Assembly (NCBI RefSeq): GCF_021245725.1 | Contig: NZ_JAJGSX010000002.1 | Span: 24,137 to 88,136, forward strand | Reading direction: 5' to 3' | Source of the DNA: Pseudonocardia sp. TRM90224 | GTDB taxonomy: Bacteria > Actinomycetota > Actinomycetes > Mycobacteriales > Pseudonocardiaceae | Length of the DNA stretch: 64,000 nt | In this document: positions 1-9,323 of the stretch, one piece after another | Layout of the letters: each line of letters begins with the position of its first letter | Position numbering within the stretch: position 1 is the first letter of the stretch | Program-made: the position numbers and the translations under genes | Notes under the pieces: generated by a model | What the model was told of the DNA's origin: nothing | The model's database searches: none | Seen by the model: the letters and a program-made list of their open reading frames with translations, nothing else

Positions 1-536
1 GCGGCCCGGCTGCCCAGCAGCGGCGCGGCGTCGTCGAGCAGCGCGTCGACGACCTCGGCCGGCAGGTCGGCGACGGCCACACCGGCGTCGAGGTCGACGG
101 AGTGCAGCCAGACCTCCCTGATCCGCATCCACGGCACCTCGGTCGCGGGGATCGGTCGGTCGGCCGCGGTGCGCACCTCGGCCTCCCACGTCTTCTCGTC
201 GAGCGCGGCCAGGGCGGCGTCGAGGTCGCCGGCCGTCGTGAGCAGCTCACGGCGCAACGTCCCGGGATCGTTGACGGCCGTCGCCTCGATGTCCGCCGCA
301 CGGCTCTCCGGGTTGGGGTACATCCGGTTCTCGACGCCGGTGCGCGCCCACTCGGCCAGCCTGATCAGGGCCTCGGCGTTGCGCGCGACGTGCGCGATCA
401 GGTGCGCCCGGCTCCACCCGTCGAGCCCGCTCGGCGCCCGCAGCGCGTCGTCGGGGAGCGACTCGACAACGCTGTTGAAGAACTCCGTGCCGGCCCCCAT
501 CAGCGGAAGGGTGTGGCTGATGTCCCTGCGGTCCAC
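1..536 (-). CDS. Maleylpyruvate isomerase-family mycothiol-dependent enzyme (3' end off window)
   Basis: This gene reads on the minus strand from a GTG at 536 and its C-terminus runs off the left edge. A strong GGAGGT ribosome site lies 5-6 nt upstream of the GTG and decides the start. The visible 178 residues match the MDMPI N-terminal fold (DinB-like four-helix bundle). They include the helix WSRAHLIAHVARNAEAL with His49, and later REVWLHSVDLD with Glu141 and His145, which correspond to the metal triad of the family. Known members use mycothiol as cofactor, an actinobacterial thiol. The exact substrate cannot be deduced. The esterase gene ends only about 23 bp upstream on the same strand, so the two may be cotranscribed. 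Confidence 0.85.
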   Translation of the reverse strand, partial: MDRRDISHTLPLMGAGTEFFNSVVESLPDDALRAPSGLDGWSRAHLIAHVARNAEALIRLAEWARTGVENRMYPNPESRAADIEATAVNDPGTLRRELLTTAGDLDAALAALDEKTWEAEVRTAADRPIPATEVPWMRIREVWLHSVDLDAGVAVADLPAEVVDALLDDAAPLLGSRA

Positions 537-559
537 GTGACCTCCGTGCTCGAGCTCGC

Positions 560-1666
560 TCACGCCGCCGGCTGCTGCCTTCTTGCTTCCGTCAATTTCG
601 CTTCCGCCAGGGCCAACGCGGCACGCAGGGCGCTCGCCGCGTCGAGGGTCGCGTCGCGGGCGGCCGCGCTGACGGCGGTGAAGCTCGCGTAGCCGTGCAC
701 GAGGCCGGGGAACCGGCGGGCGACCACGGGAACGCCCTGCTCACGCAACCGCTCGGCCAGCTCCTCACCCTCGTCGCGCAGGGGGTCGAACCCCGCGGTG
801 GAGAGGTAGACCGGCGGCATCCCGGCGAGGTCGTCGGCGCGCAGGATGGCGCCGCGGGTGTCGTCGGTGGGGATCCCGTCGGGCAGGTAGAGCCGCTCCA
901 GCTCGGCGATGAAGTCGGCGGTCAGGCCGAACCCGGTGCCGAACACGTCCCGCGACCCACCCGTGCGCTCCACGTCGGTCACGGGGTAGAGCGCCATGGC
1001 GAACGCCGGCACCGGTCCGCCGGACACGGCCATCTCGTGCGAGACGACGAGCGCGAGGTTCGCGCCGGCGCTGTCGCCACCGACGGCGATCATGTCGGGG
1101 TCGGCGCCCAGCGCCGGCATCTCGGCGCGGATGCCCAGGTAGGCGGCGATGGCGTCGTCCAGCGCCGCCGGGTACGGGAACTCGGGCGCCAGCCGGTAAC
1201 CGACCGAGAGCACCCGCACCCCGGACTGCGCGGCGAGCAGCCGGCACAGCGGGTCGACGGTGGCGAGGCTGCCGAGCACGAACCCGCCGCCGTGGAAGTA
1301 GACGAGCAACGCGGAGACGTGCGGCGCCGACGGCGGGACGTACAGCCGCGCGGGGAGCGGTCCGGTCGCGCCGGGCACCTCGAGATCGGTGGTCTTGATG
1401 TCCTCGAGCCCGGGCTCGGCGGCCACCTCGGCGGCCATGTCGGCCTGCCGGCGCTGCTCCGCGAGCGCTGCCTGGTCGACGGTGCCGCCGTCGCCGCTCT
1501 CGAGCAGCGCCGAGACCTTGCCGAGCAGCTGGAGATCGGGATCGAGCACCTGGCCGGCGAGCCGGATCGAGCGCCCGGCCAGCGCCCGCTTCAACCACGG
1601 GGGCAGTCCGAACAGGACGCGGAACCCCCATCTGAGCATGCGCACCCGCGCCTTTGCGCTGATCAC
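560..1666 (-). CDS. Alpha/beta hydrolase, hormone-sensitive-lipase-type esterase
   Basis: A 368-aa cytoplasmic carboxylesterase/lipase of the HSL family (alpha/beta hydrolase fold 3). The oxyanion motif HGGG is at residues 125-128, the nucleophile motif GDSAG at 197-201 (Ser199), and the likely Asp and His of the triad are Asp294 (AGFDPLRDEG) and His324 (GLVHGY). Residues 1-100 form the usual helical cap. The start is GTG at 1666; an ATG ten codons further in is an alternative. It probably hydrolyses short-chain esters, but nothing here indicates the substrate. It may be cotranscribed with the downstream mycothiol-dependent enzyme. Confidence 0.93.
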   Translation of the reverse strand: MISAKARVRMLRWGFRVLFGLPPWLKRALAGRSIRLAGQVLDPDLQLLGKVSALLESGDGGTVDQAALAEQRRQADMAAEVAAEPGLEDIKTTDLEVPGATGPLPARLYVPPSAPHVSALLVYFHGGGFVLGSLATVDPLCRLLAAQSGVRVLSVGYRLAPEFPYPAALDDAIAAYLGIRAEMPALGADPDMIAVGGDSAGANLALVVSHEMAVSGGPVPAFAMALYPVTDVERTGGSRDVFGTGFGLTADFIAELERLYLPDGIPTDDTRGAILRADDLAGMPPVYLSTAGFDPLRDEGEELAERLREQGVPVVARRFPGLVHGYASFTAVSAAARDATLDAASALRAALALAEAKLTEARRQQPAA

Positions 1667-1829
1667 GTACTTACGTTACGCCGAACTCGGCGATCCTTCT
1701 CGTTGTGGCGATCGGGCTCACGTCGCGATCACCCCTTCCCCGGAATGGCCTAGTGCGCTACTCTCCGCAGTAGCCGAGTTACCCTCGGTTACGGGTAGCC
1801 CGACGCGGTCCTAGGCCAAAGGGGTTGGC

Positions 1830-2126
1830 ATGACCTGTTTCGAGACTGACCTTCCACCCTTCGATCCCGCACTGCAGCCGATCGGCTTCGCACTCGCGAG
1901 TGAGCTGTTGCACCCCGAACCCACCGAAATCGCCGACATCGACATCGCTGACATCGCCGACGACGCCGAGTCGCCGGAACGCACTGCCGACGCTCCCCCG
2001 GCAGCCGGCAAGGTCGTCGTTCCTTTCACGACCTCCGCCGACAACTCGACGACGACCGTGAACTGGTTCGAGCCCGCCCGCTCCCCCGGGAACGAGCTCG
2101 GAATGCCGGCGCGCCGCGCCAGCTGA
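1830..2126 (+). CDS. Small acidic hypothetical protein
   Basis: A possible 98-aa protein with an AAAGGGG ribosome site six bases before the ATG. It is acidic in the middle (repeated IADID/IADDA segments, about residues 34-48) and has no signal peptide, membrane segment or recognised domain. It ends 12 bp before the PLP-lyase gene on the same strand, which suggests a shared transcript. I do not recognise the family. Base composition is similar to the neighbours. It may be a genuine lineage-specific gene or a chance open frame. Confidence 0.45.
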   Translation: MTCFETDLPPFDPALQPIGFALASELLHPEPTEIADIDIADIADDAESPERTADAPPAAGKVVVPFTTSADNSTTTVNWFEPARSPGNELGMPARRAS

Positions 2127-2138
2127 TGCAATCAGGGC

Positions 2139-3212
2139 ATGACCCCCGATCACCAGCACTGGTGGGCACGCCCCGATCCCGCCGCTCTGCCCGGCACCAC
2201 CGTGCCGTCGCAGATATCGGCCTTCCATCGATCGATGCCGGACTACGACGTCACACCGCTGGTGGAGATGCCAGCGGTGGCGCGGTCGGCCCGGGTCGGG
2301 AAGGTGCTGGTCAAGGATGAATCGCAGCGCTTGGGGTTGCCGGCTTTCAAGATGCTCGGCGCGTCATGGGCGATCGCCCGGCTGGTCGCGCGGCAAGCGG
2401 GCGTGCCCGCACCGTCGACGTTCGCCGAGCTGAAAGAGCTGGCAGCAGGCTCGCCGCTGCAGCTGCTCGCAGCAACGGCAGGCAACCACGGCCGTGCGGT
2501 CGCACGTGTCGCCGGGCTGCTCGGCGTCGAGGCGAAGGTGTGGATCCCCGCAGCCTCACCCGCCGAGCTGGCCGACGCCGTAGCGGGCGAGGGCGCCGAG
2601 GTCACGGTGATCGACGACGACTACGACGAGGCACTGCGGCTCGCGGCGAAGGCCGTCGAGCTGCACCCGTCCGCCGCGCTCCTGCAGGACACCGCGTGGG
2701 ACGGCTACGAAGATGTCCCCGGCTGGGTCGTCGAGGGTTACAGCACCCTGTTCGCCGAGCTCAGCGAGCTCACCGAGCCTGCAGACGTGCTCGTCGTGCC
2801 CGCGGGTGTGGGATCGCTCCTGCAGGCGGCGGTCGCGTACCGCGCGCCGTCGACGACCGCGCTCGCCGTCGAGTCGGCTAGCGCGGCCTGCCTGCTGGCC
2901 AGCCTCCGGGCCGGTCAGCCGCGCCGGATCAGCACCGGCACGACGGTCATGGCCGGGCTGAACGCCGGCACCGTCTCGACGATCGCGTGGCCCGTGCTGC
3001 GCGACGGCGTGACGGCCGCGGTCGCGGTCGACGACGCCGCCGCGCTCGCCGCGGCCCGGGTGCTCGACGGGGGCGGGGTGCCGGCCGGGCCGTGCGGCGG
3101 CGGCTCGATGGCCGGCTTCCTCGCCGCTGCCGAGCTGCCCGAACTCCGCGCCGCGTTGCGCCTCGACGAGAGCTCGACGGTCGTGGTGCTCAGCACCGAT
3201 GGGCGGACGTGA
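2139..3212 (+). CDS. PLP-dependent lyase, diaminopropionate ammonia-lyase-like
   Basis: A 357-aa fold-type II PLP enzyme. The segment KDESQRLGLPAFKMLGASWA (about residues 54-73) resembles the PLP-lysine region of diaminopropionate ammonia-lyases and threonine dehydratases. ATAGNHGRAVA gives the Asn-His phosphate/substrate loop, PAGVGSLLQA the phosphate-binding glycines, and GGGSMAGF lies near the C-terminus. It is about 40 residues shorter than typical DpaL. It probably eliminates ammonia from a beta-substituted amino acid such as 2,3-diaminopropionate. Threonine/serine dehydratase activity is the alternative. The start is the ATG at 2139. Confidence 0.85.
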   Translation: MTPDHQHWWARPDPAALPGTTVPSQISAFHRSMPDYDVTPLVEMPAVARSARVGKVLVKDESQRLGLPAFKMLGASWAIARLVARQAGVPAPSTFAELKELAAGSPLQLLAATAGNHGRAVARVAGLLGVEAKVWIPAASPAELADAVAGEGAEVTVIDDDYDEALRLAAKAVELHPSAALLQDTAWDGYEDVPGWVVEGYSTLFAELSELTEPADVLVVPAGVGSLLQAAVAYRAPSTTALAVESASAACLLASLRAGQPRRISTGTTVMAGLNAGTVSTIAWPVLRDGVTAAVAVDDAAALAAARVLDGGGVPAGPCGGGSMAGFLAAAELPELRAALRLDESSTVVVLSTDGRT

Positions 3213-3221
3213 GCGGCCCGC

Positions 3222-4655
3222 CTACCGGGCGGCCTTCCGACCGGCCGCGATCAGCGCGAGCGCGATCACGAGGCAGGCCGCCGCACCGACGAACGTCGCG
3301 GTGAACGCGGCCTGGAAGCCCTCGTTCAGCCCGAACCGGACGTCCGACGCCGCCGGGTTCGCGTTGGCCACCGCAACGGTCGAGCAGATCGCGATCCCGA
3401 ACGCCGCGCCGATCTGGAACACCGAGTTGTTGATCCCCGAAGCCAGCCCGCTCTCGCCCGGCGCCACGCGCGAGAGCGACGCGATCGCGGCCGCCACCAC
3501 GGTGGTGCCGATCCCGGCGCCGAAGAGGACCAGGCCGGGGAACAGGTCGGTCCAGTAGCCGCCGTCCGCCCGGATGCCCGAGAGCAGGAACGCGCCGGCG
3601 CCGAGCAGTACCGTGCCGAGCACCGCGACCGGCCGGAAGCCGAAGCGGGTCGTCAGCCATCCGCTGAAGTTCGACCCGACGACGGACATCGCGGCGTAGA
3701 TCGCCGTGCTCAACCCGAACACGACGGCGGAGTAGCCGAGCACCTGCTGCGCGTAGAGCGACATGATCAGCGCCCCGCCGTACGTCACCGCCGCGACGAC
3801 CAGCGTCATGACGTTGCCGCCGACGGTCGTGACCGAGCGGAAGATCCGCAGCGGCACGAGCGGCGCCGACGAGCGCTTCTCGACCAGCACGAACACCCCG
3901 AGCAGGACGACGGACGCACCGAGCATGACGAGCGTCTGCGTCGACGCCCACCCGACGACGGGCGCCTCGACGACCGCGTAGACGAGCAGCACGAGCGCGG
4001 CCGTGATCGTCACCGCGCCGACGGGGTCGAACGAGCGACGGCCCGCCCGGACCGGCGTCTCGCGCAGCAGCCGCGGCCCCAGCCCGAGCACGACGAGCGC
4101 TACCGGCACGTTGATGACGAAGATCCACGGCCAGCCGAGGCCCTCGGTGATCGGCCCGCCGATGAGCAGGGCCGCGGTCGCGCCGAACGCGCCGGTGCCC
4201 GTCCAGATCCCGACGGCCTTGTTGCGCTCCGCGCCTTCCGGGAACGTCGTCATCAGCACCGCCATGGCGGTCGGCGCCATGATCGCCGCCGCGATGCCCT
4301 GCACGACCCGCGCCGCGACCAGCACGACTCCCGTCCAGGCCAGCCCGCAGAGCACCGACGCGACGAGGAACAGCGCGGTGCCGATCATGAACATGCGGCG
4401 GCCGCCGAGCAGGTCGGCCGTGCGCCCGCCGAAGAGCAGCAGCCCTCCGAACGTCAGCAGGTAGGCGCTCATCACCCACTGCACCGCGCCGGGGCCGAAC
4501 GCCAGCTCCCCTTCGATCGACGGGAGCGCGAGTATGACGATCTGGGAGTCGACGATGATCATGAAGTAGGCCGCGCACAGCAGCGCCAGCGCCTTCCAAC
4601 GACGCGGGTCGGGTGCTGTGGGCGACTGGTGGAGCTCGGTCTCTTGTTGTGTCAC
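3222..4655 (-). CDS. MFS transporter, DHA2 (14-TM) drug-efflux family
   Basis: A 477-aa integral membrane protein read from GTG at 4655 (VTQQETELHQS). The open frame extends further upstream but that extension is low-complexity antisense of the sigma-factor gene, so the GTG is preferred. The first helix carries the DHA2 signature (YFMIIVDSQIVILALPSIE), followed by QWVMSAYLLTFGGLLLFGGRTADLLGGRRMF, the motif A loop between TM2 and TM3. About 14 hydrophobic segments are present. Known relatives (EmrB/QacA) export drugs using the proton gradient. It diverges from the ECF sigma gene across 111 bp, which invites the idea of linked control, but no operator is obvious. Confidence 0.92.
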   Translation of the reverse strand: MTQQETELHQSPTAPDPRRWKALALLCAAYFMIIVDSQIVILALPSIEGELAFGPGAVQWVMSAYLLTFGGLLLFGGRTADLLGGRRMFMIGTALFLVASVLCGLAWTGVVLVAARVVQGIAAAIMAPTAMAVLMTTFPEGAERNKAVGIWTGTGAFGATAALLIGGPITEGLGWPWIFVINVPVALVVLGLGPRLLRETPVRAGRRSFDPVGAVTITAALVLLVYAVVEAPVVGWASTQTLVMLGASVVLLGVFVLVEKRSSAPLVPLRIFRSVTTVGGNVMTLVVAAVTYGGALIMSLYAQQVLGYSAVVFGLSTAIYAAMSVVGSNFSGWLTTRFGFRPVAVLGTVLLGAGAFLLSGIRADGGYWTDLFPGLVLFGAGIGTTVVAAAIASLSRVAPGESGLASGINNSVFQIGAAFGIAICSTVAVANANPAASDVRFGLNEGFQAAFTATFVGAAACLVIALALIAAGRKAAR

Positions 4656-4766
4656 GGCATGTCTGACCGGGCCCGCGGGGAGAATTCGACGCCGTCGCGA
4701 CGAATTTCCGGAGCCGCGCCGATCTACCCACATGGCATCGTGGATGTGGAGCCCCGAGGAGCGGTC

Positions 4767-5705
4767 GTGACCAGTACGTACAACGTCGAGAAGGTGAGCG
4801 CGGCCGAGTTCGCGCGGCTCACCGATCCGTTCCGCAGGGAGCTGCTCGCGCACTGCTACCGGATCCTCGGCTCGCTGCACGACGCCGAGGACCAGGTGCA
4901 GGAGACCTACCTGCGGGCATGGCGGGCGTTCGACGACTTCGAAGGCCGCTCGTCGGTGCGCAGCTGGCTGTACCGGATCGCGACGAATGCGTGCCTCGCG
5001 GCGCTGGAGAGCCGCGGCAGACGGCCGCTGCCGGCCGGGTTCGCCGACGACGAGGAGATCGACGTACCGGATACCTCTGGGCCGGCCGACCCGGCGGCGG
5101 TCGTCACGTCGCGGGAGAGCATGCGGATCGCGATGGCCGTCGCGGGCACGCACCTCCCGCCGAAGCAACGTGCCGTGCTCCTGCTGCGCGATGTGCTGGG
5201 GATGCCGGCGACGGAGGTCGCGGAGCTGCTCGGCATGTCCGGCGCGGCCGTGCACAGCATGGTGCGCCGCGCCCGCGCGCAGCTGGCGCGGGCGCCGCGG
5301 TCGGCCGACGACGTCGCCGAGCCGGCCGATCTCGGCGAGCGCGAGCTGCTCGACCGTTACGCGGACGCGCTGGAGAACGGCGACGTCGACGGGCTCGTCG
5401 AGCTGCTGAAGGACGACGCGGTCTGCGAGACGGTCGACGAGATGTACTCCGGCCGCCAGCAGGTCGCCCGCTACCTCTCGACGTGCCCGGCCTTCGGCAA
5501 CTGCCGGATGGTGCCGTTCACCGTCGACGGCAGGCCCGGCTTCGGCATGTACCGGCGCACCGGCACCGGGATCGCCGTGGCGTTCGCGCTCGTCATGCTG
5601 GCGGTCACCGACGGCATCCAGCGCATGGTCGTCGTGAAGGACACCTCGGTCTTCCCGTCGTTCGGCCTCCCGCGCGCCAGGCCCGACCGGCCGGCGGGCC
5701 GCTGA
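4767..5705 (+). CDS. ECF sigma factor with SnoaL-like C-terminal domain (SigG/SigX5 type)
   Basis: A 312-aa sigma-70 family factor. The start is set at GTG 4767 because GAGGAG precedes it by about 7 nt; in-frame codons further upstream overlap the divergent exporter promoter. Region 2 (about residues 10-75) contains [30 protein letters not shown]; region 4 (about 125-170) contains [41 protein letters not shown]. Residues from about 190 form a SnoaL-like fold ([25 protein letters not shown]). This layout is that of the SigG/SigX5 ECF group, in which the C-terminal domain replaces a separate anti-sigma factor in controlling activity. No anti-sigma gene is adjacent. Confidence 0.92.
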   Translation: MTSTYNVEKVSAAEFARLTDPFRRELLAHCYRILGSLHDAEDQVQETYLRAWRAFDDFEGRSSVRSWLYRIATNACLAALESRGRRPLPAGFADDEEIDVPDTSGPADPAAVVTSRESMRIAMAVAGTHLPPKQRAVLLLRDVLGMPATEVAELLGMSGAAVHSMVRRARAQLARAPRSADDVAEPADLGERELLDRYADALENGDVDGLVELLKDDAVCETVDEMYSGRQQVARYLSTCPAFGNCRMVPFTVDGRPGFGMYRRTGTGIAVAFALVMLAVTDGIQRMVVVKDTSVFPSFGLPRARPDRPAGR

Positions 5706-5766
5706 TCGTGCGGCGCCGACCGGGGCCGGCTGAACCGATTTCACCTGCGTGCCGCAGCATGACGGA

Positions 5767-7419
5767 GTGACGCAGCAACTGGACGCCTGGTGGCGCTCGG
5801 CCGTGATCTACCAGATCTACCCGCGGTCGTTCGCGGACTCCGACGGGGACGGCATCGGCGACCTGCCCGGCATCACCGCACGCCTCGAGCACCTCGCCGA
5901 CCTCGGCGTCGACGCTGCGTGGCTCTCGCCGTTCTACGTCTCGCCCATGGCGGACGCCGGGTACGACGTAGCCGACTACCGCGACATCGACCCGGTGTTC
6001 GGCACGCTCGCCGACGCCGACGCGCTGGTCGCGGAGGCGCACCGGCTCGGGCTGCGGGTGATCGTCGACCTGGTGCCCAACCACACGTCCGACCAGCACG
6101 TGTGGTTCAAGGCGGCGCTCGCGGCGACGCCCGGCAGCCCCGAGCGCGCGAGGTACATATTCCGCGAGGGCAAGGGCGAGCACGGCGAGGAGCCGCCCAA
6201 CCATTGGCGCAGCGTCTTCGGCGGACCCGCCTGGACCCGTGTGACGGGGCCGGACGGGCTTCCCGGGCAGTGGTACCTGCACCTCTTCGACGTGACGCAG
6301 CCCGACCTCGACTGGACCAACCCCGAGGTCCGCGAGGAGTTCCACGACGTGCTGCGGTTCTGGCTCCACCGCGGCGTCGACGGCTTCCGCGTCGACGTCG
6401 CGCACGGGCTGGTGAAGGCCGAGGGCCTGCCCGACTGGGACTACGACCACGGGCTGCTCGACAGCACCGAGAAGCTGGGCCGGCCGCCGATGTGGGACCA
6501 GGACGGCGTGCACGAGATCTACCGCGCCTGGCGCAAGGTGCTCGACGAGTACGACGACAGGGTGCTCGTCGCCGAGGCGTGGGTGGAGCCGCCGGAACGG
6601 CTGGCCAAGTACGTCCGCCACGACGAGATGCACCAGGCGTTCAACTTCGAGTACCTGACCACCCGGTGGGTCGCGGCCGACCTGCGCGAGGTGATCACGT
6701 CGTCGATCAGTGCGACGGCGGCGGTCGGCGCGCCGACGACGTGGGTGCTGAGCAACCACGACGTCGTCCGGCACACCACCCGGCTCGCGCTGCCGCTCTC
6801 GGGGCCGAAGCGGCCCAACGGCATCAAGGCGACCGACCCGCAGCCCGACCAGGTGCTCGGCCTGCGGCGGGGCCGCGCGGCGACGGCCGTCATGCTGGCA
6901 CTGCCCGGTTCCGCCTACGTCTACCAGGGCGAGGAGCTGGGCCTTCCCGAGCACACCACGATGCCCGACGACGCCCGTCAGGACCCGACGTTCTTCCGCA
7001 CCGGCGGCACCGTCGCGGGTCGGGACGGCTGCCGCGTGCCGATCCCGTGGGAGCGCAACGCGCCGGCGTACGGCTTCAGCCCGAGCGGCCGCTCGTGGCT
7101 GCCGCAGCCGGAGTCGTTCGCCGGGCACGCCGCCGACCAGGAACGCGGCGTGCCCGGTTCGACGCTGGAGCTCTACCGCGAGATGTTGCGGCTGCGCCGC
7201 GAGCTCGGGCTCGGGCTCGGTGAGCTGGAGTGGGTCGACGATCTCGGCGGCGACGACGTGGTCGCCTTCCGTCGCGGCGAGGTGCTCGTGGTGGCCAACC
7301 TCGGCGGCGAACCCGTGCCGCTCCCGTCCGGGACGCGGGTGCTGCTGACGTCCGGCCCGCTCGACGAGCAGGACCGGGTGCCGACCGACACGACGGTGTG
7401 GCTCACCCCAGCGAGCTGA
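5767..7419 (+). CDS. GH13 alpha-glucosidase / oligo-1,6-glucosidase
   Basis: A 550-aa cytoplasmic glycoside hydrolase family 13 enzyme. Motifs in order: [20 protein letters not shown] with the Ca-binding-type Asp-rich loop, DLVPNHTS (region I), GFRVDVAHG with nucleophile Asp210 (region II), VLVAEAW with acid/base Glu270 (region III), and LSNHDVVR with Asp332 (region IV). These fit alpha-glucosidase, oligo-1,6-glucosidase or trehalose-6-phosphate hydrolase-like enzymes acting on short alpha-glucosides. I chose GTG 5767 because homologues begin near this point; GTG 5749 is an in-frame alternative adding six residues. No sugar transporter or LacI regulator gene is adjacent. A family A palindrome follows eight bases after the stop. 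Confidence 0.93.
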   Translation: MTQQLDAWWRSAVIYQIYPRSFADSDGDGIGDLPGITARLEHLADLGVDAAWLSPFYVSPMADAGYDVADYRDIDPVFGTLADADALVAEAHRLGLRVIVDLVPNHTSDQHVWFKAALAATPGSPERARYIFREGKGEHGEEPPNHWRSVFGGPAWTRVTGPDGLPGQWYLHLFDVTQPDLDWTNPEVREEFHDVLRFWLHRGVDGFRVDVAHGLVKAEGLPDWDYDHGLLDSTEKLGRPPMWDQDGVHEIYRAWRKVLDEYDDRVLVAEAWVEPPERLAKYVRHDEMHQAFNFEYLTTRWVAADLREVITSSISATAAVGAPTTWVLSNHDVVRHTTRLALPLSGPKRPNGIKATDPQPDQVLGLRRGRAATAVMLALPGSAYVYQGEELGLPEHTTMPDDARQDPTFFRTGGTVAGRDGCRVPIPWERNAPAYGFSPSGRSWLPQPESFAGHAADQERGVPGSTLELYREMLRLRRELGLGLGELEWVDDLGGDDVVAFRRGEVLVVANLGGEPVPLPSGTRVLLTSGPLDEQDRVPTDTTVWLTPAS

Positions 7420-7426
7420 ACACCCG

Positions 7427-7494
7427 AACTTCCCACCGTTTTGTGCACTTGCGCGCGTTTTCGGCGCGCATCCACCCAAAACGGTGGGGAAGTT
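7427..7494. repeat. Long palindromic intergenic repeat, family A copy 1
   Basis: A 68-bp dyad between two convergent genes. The left arm is AACTTCCCACCGTTTTG (7427-7443), the right arm its complement CAAAACGGTGGGGAAGTT (7477-7494), with one C missing from the left arm. The inner arms are CACTTGCGCGC and GCGCGCATCCACC, so only part of the centre pairs. It abuts the stop codon of the monooxygenase gene. The placement suggests a bidirectional terminator or a REP-like mobile palindrome. Confidence 0.9.
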
Positions 7495-8679
7495 TCAGTA
7501 GGCGGGCAGCGTGAACGAGTTGGCCGCCCGCTCGATCGGCGTGGTTCCTCTGCTGAGCCTGCCCAGCAGTGGGGCCAGCCGGAACATCTGGTTGCGCAGC
7601 CAGATCTTCCCGCGGGTCGCCGGGATCAGGGTGCCCGCACCCTCCGCCACGAGCGCCTGGTTGCGCCCCACGAACGGCCGCAGCCGTTCCTCGTAGGCCG
7701 GCAGGCCGACGGCGGGGTCGCCCCCGGCCGCGGCCAGCTCGCCGGCCAGCACGTACGCCCCGACCAGCGCGAGGCTCGTGCCCTGCCCGGAGAGGAACGA
7801 CGGCGCGAACGCGGCGTCGCCGAGCAGCGCCACCCGCCCGCGCGTCCAACCCGGCATCAGCACCTGGCCGACCGAGTCGAAGTAGAAGTCCGGCGCCTCC
7901 CACATCGCCTTCAGCAGCCGCGGCGTCTCCCAGCCGACCCCGGTGAACGCCTCCTCGATCAGCTGACGCTGCTGATCGAGATCGCGGTCGTCGAAGGCCA
8001 GCTCCGGCGACGCCATCGCGAACAGCGCCGTGACCTCCGGCGACGTCCGAACCGCGTTGATCGCGACGATCTTGCCGGGCACGTTGTGCAGCACGGCCTC
8101 GTGGTCGAGGCCGAGGTGGTTGGGCACCGTGAACGCCGCGAAGTGGTAGCCGAGGTGGTGCTGGTAGTCCGCCGCCGGCCCGAACACCAGCCGTCGGGTC
8201 GTCGAGTGCACGCCGTCGGTGCCCACGACCAGGTCGAACGTCCGTGAGGGCCCGTTCGCGAACTCGACGTCGACCCCGCCGTCGTGCTCGTGCAGCGCGG
8301 TCATCGTGTCGCCGAAGACGTACTCGACGTCGTTGCGGGTCAGCTCGTACAGGATCGAGGTCAGCTCGCCCCTGGGCAGCTCGACGTCGTGCGCCTCGGC
8401 ACCGCCGCTGACCGCTCCCGGCGCGATGCTCACCCGCCGGCGACCTGCCGCGTCGACGACGTGCAGCGCGCTGGTGGCGACGTGCGCAGCCCGCAGCTGG
8501 GGCAGCACGCCCATCCGGTCGGCCACCTCGATGGCGACACCGCGGACGTCGATCGGGTACCCGCCGCTGCGGACGGCACCTGCGCGCTCGACGACGGTCG
8601 GTGTCATCCCGCGCACGCGCAGCCAATGGGCCAGCGCCGGGCCGGCGATGCTCGCTCCTGAGATCAGGACGGTGGTCAT
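7495..8679 (-). CDS. FAD-dependent monooxygenase (TetX/PHBH-like)
   Basis: A 394-aa flavoprotein of the class A aromatic-hydroxylase fold. The start is ATG 8679, preceded by a near-perfect AAGGAGGAG. The N-terminal FAD Rossmann motif is relaxed (LISGASIAGPALAHWL), the mid-region has GTDGVHSTTRR, and near residue 285 comes RVALLGDAAFAPSFLSGQGTSLAL, the FAD-binding GD motif. Relatives inactivate tetracyclines or rifamycins or hydroxylate aromatics with NAD(P)H; the substrate is unknown here. It is divergent from a TetR regulator with an inverted repeat between them, so induction by its substrate is likely. Confidence 0.93.
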   Translation of the reverse strand: MTTVLISGASIAGPALAHWLRVRGMTPTVVERAGAVRSGGYPIDVRGVAIEVADRMGVLPQLRAAHVATSALHVVDAAGRRRVSIAPGAVSGGAEAHDVELPRGELTSILYELTRNDVEYVFGDTMTALHEHDGGVDVEFANGPSRTFDLVVGTDGVHSTTRRLVFGPAADYQHHLGYHFAAFTVPNHLGLDHEAVLHNVPGKIVAINAVRTSPEVTALFAMASPELAFDDRDLDQQRQLIEEAFTGVGWETPRLLKAMWEAPDFYFDSVGQVLMPGWTRGRVALLGDAAFAPSFLSGQGTSLALVGAYVLAGELAAAGGDPAVGLPAYEERLRPFVGRNQALVAEGAGTLIPATRGKIWLRNQMFRLAPLLGRLSRGTTPIERAANSFTLPAY

Positions 8680-8711
8680 ATCTCCTCCTTCCGCCGTGCT
8701 TACTAACCGCA

Positions 8712-8732
8712 CGGTAGGCTACTTACCTACCG
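8712..8732. promoter_or_regulatory. Candidate TetR operator between monooxygenase and TetR genes
   Basis: A perfect 7-bp inverted repeat, CGGTAGG (8712-8718) and CCTACCG (8726-8732), separated by 7 bp. It lies in the 101-bp divergent promoter region. Related half-sites (ACGGTAG, TACCGCA) occur around it. The regulator assignment is inferred from position. Confidence 0.6.
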
Positions 8733-8780
8733 CAAGGCAAGTAGACAACCGGACGGCAGGCAAGGAGGTAGCATCACCGG

Positions 8781-9323
8781 ATGCCGCGCCTGAACGCCGA
8801 CACCCGCGCCGAGATCCGCGCCGCCGCGCTGGAGCTCTTCGCGCAACGCGGGTTCGTGCGCACCAGCCTCCGCGAGATCGCGGAGCAGCTCGGCATCACC
8901 AAGGCGGCGCTCTACTACCACTTCTCCTCGAAGGGCGAGCTGATCAGCGAGCTGGTCGCGCCACTGGTCGAGGACCTCGAGACGTTCCAGAAGCGGGCCG
9001 CGGAGTACAGCGCCGGCGACGACCCGCGCCCGCTGCTGGAGACCTACTTCGACCTCTGCCACCGGCACCGGATGCTGTTCCTCGGGCTGGTGCAGGACGC
9101 CGGCGTCGCGGCCGAGCTCGAGGCGCTGACCACGATCATCCACAAGCGCACGGAGGTCGACGCGGTACTGGTGGGCAGCACGGAACCGGCCGACCTGGTG
9201 CGCGCGACCGTCGCGCTCGGCGGCCTTCAGGACTGCGTGGTGATCTTCCCGGACGAGCCGGCCGAGGTGATCAAGGAAGCGGCGGTCGGCGCGGCGCTGC
9301 GCGCGCTCATCCTCGACCGATGA
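8781..9323 (+). CDS. TetR/AcrR-family transcriptional regulator
   Basis: A 180-aa repressor with the TetR N-terminal helix-turn-helix at about residues 8-55 ([42 protein letters not shown]). The C-terminal half is helical and ligand-binding. AAGGAGG lies 12 nt before the ATG, a slightly long spacing. It is divergent from the FAD monooxygenase, which it probably represses through the adjacent inverted repeat. Its 3' end overlaps the convergent SDR gene by 17 bp. Confidence 0.92.
   Translation: MPRLNADTRAEIRAAALELFAQRGFVRTSLREIAEQLGITKAALYYHFSSKGELISELVAPLVEDLETFQKRAAEYSAGDDPRPLLETYFDLCHRHRMLFLGLVQDAGVAAELEALTTIIHKRTEVDAVLVGSTEPADLVRATVALGGLQDCVVIFPDEPAEVIKEAAVGAALRALILDR

Noticed and set aside
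3222..5744. 840-codon minus-strand frame fusing the MFS protein to a long N-terminal extension
   Set aside because: The extra part is antisense to the sigma-factor gene, is Arg/Gly/Pro-rich low complexity, and the transporter family begins at GTG 4655.
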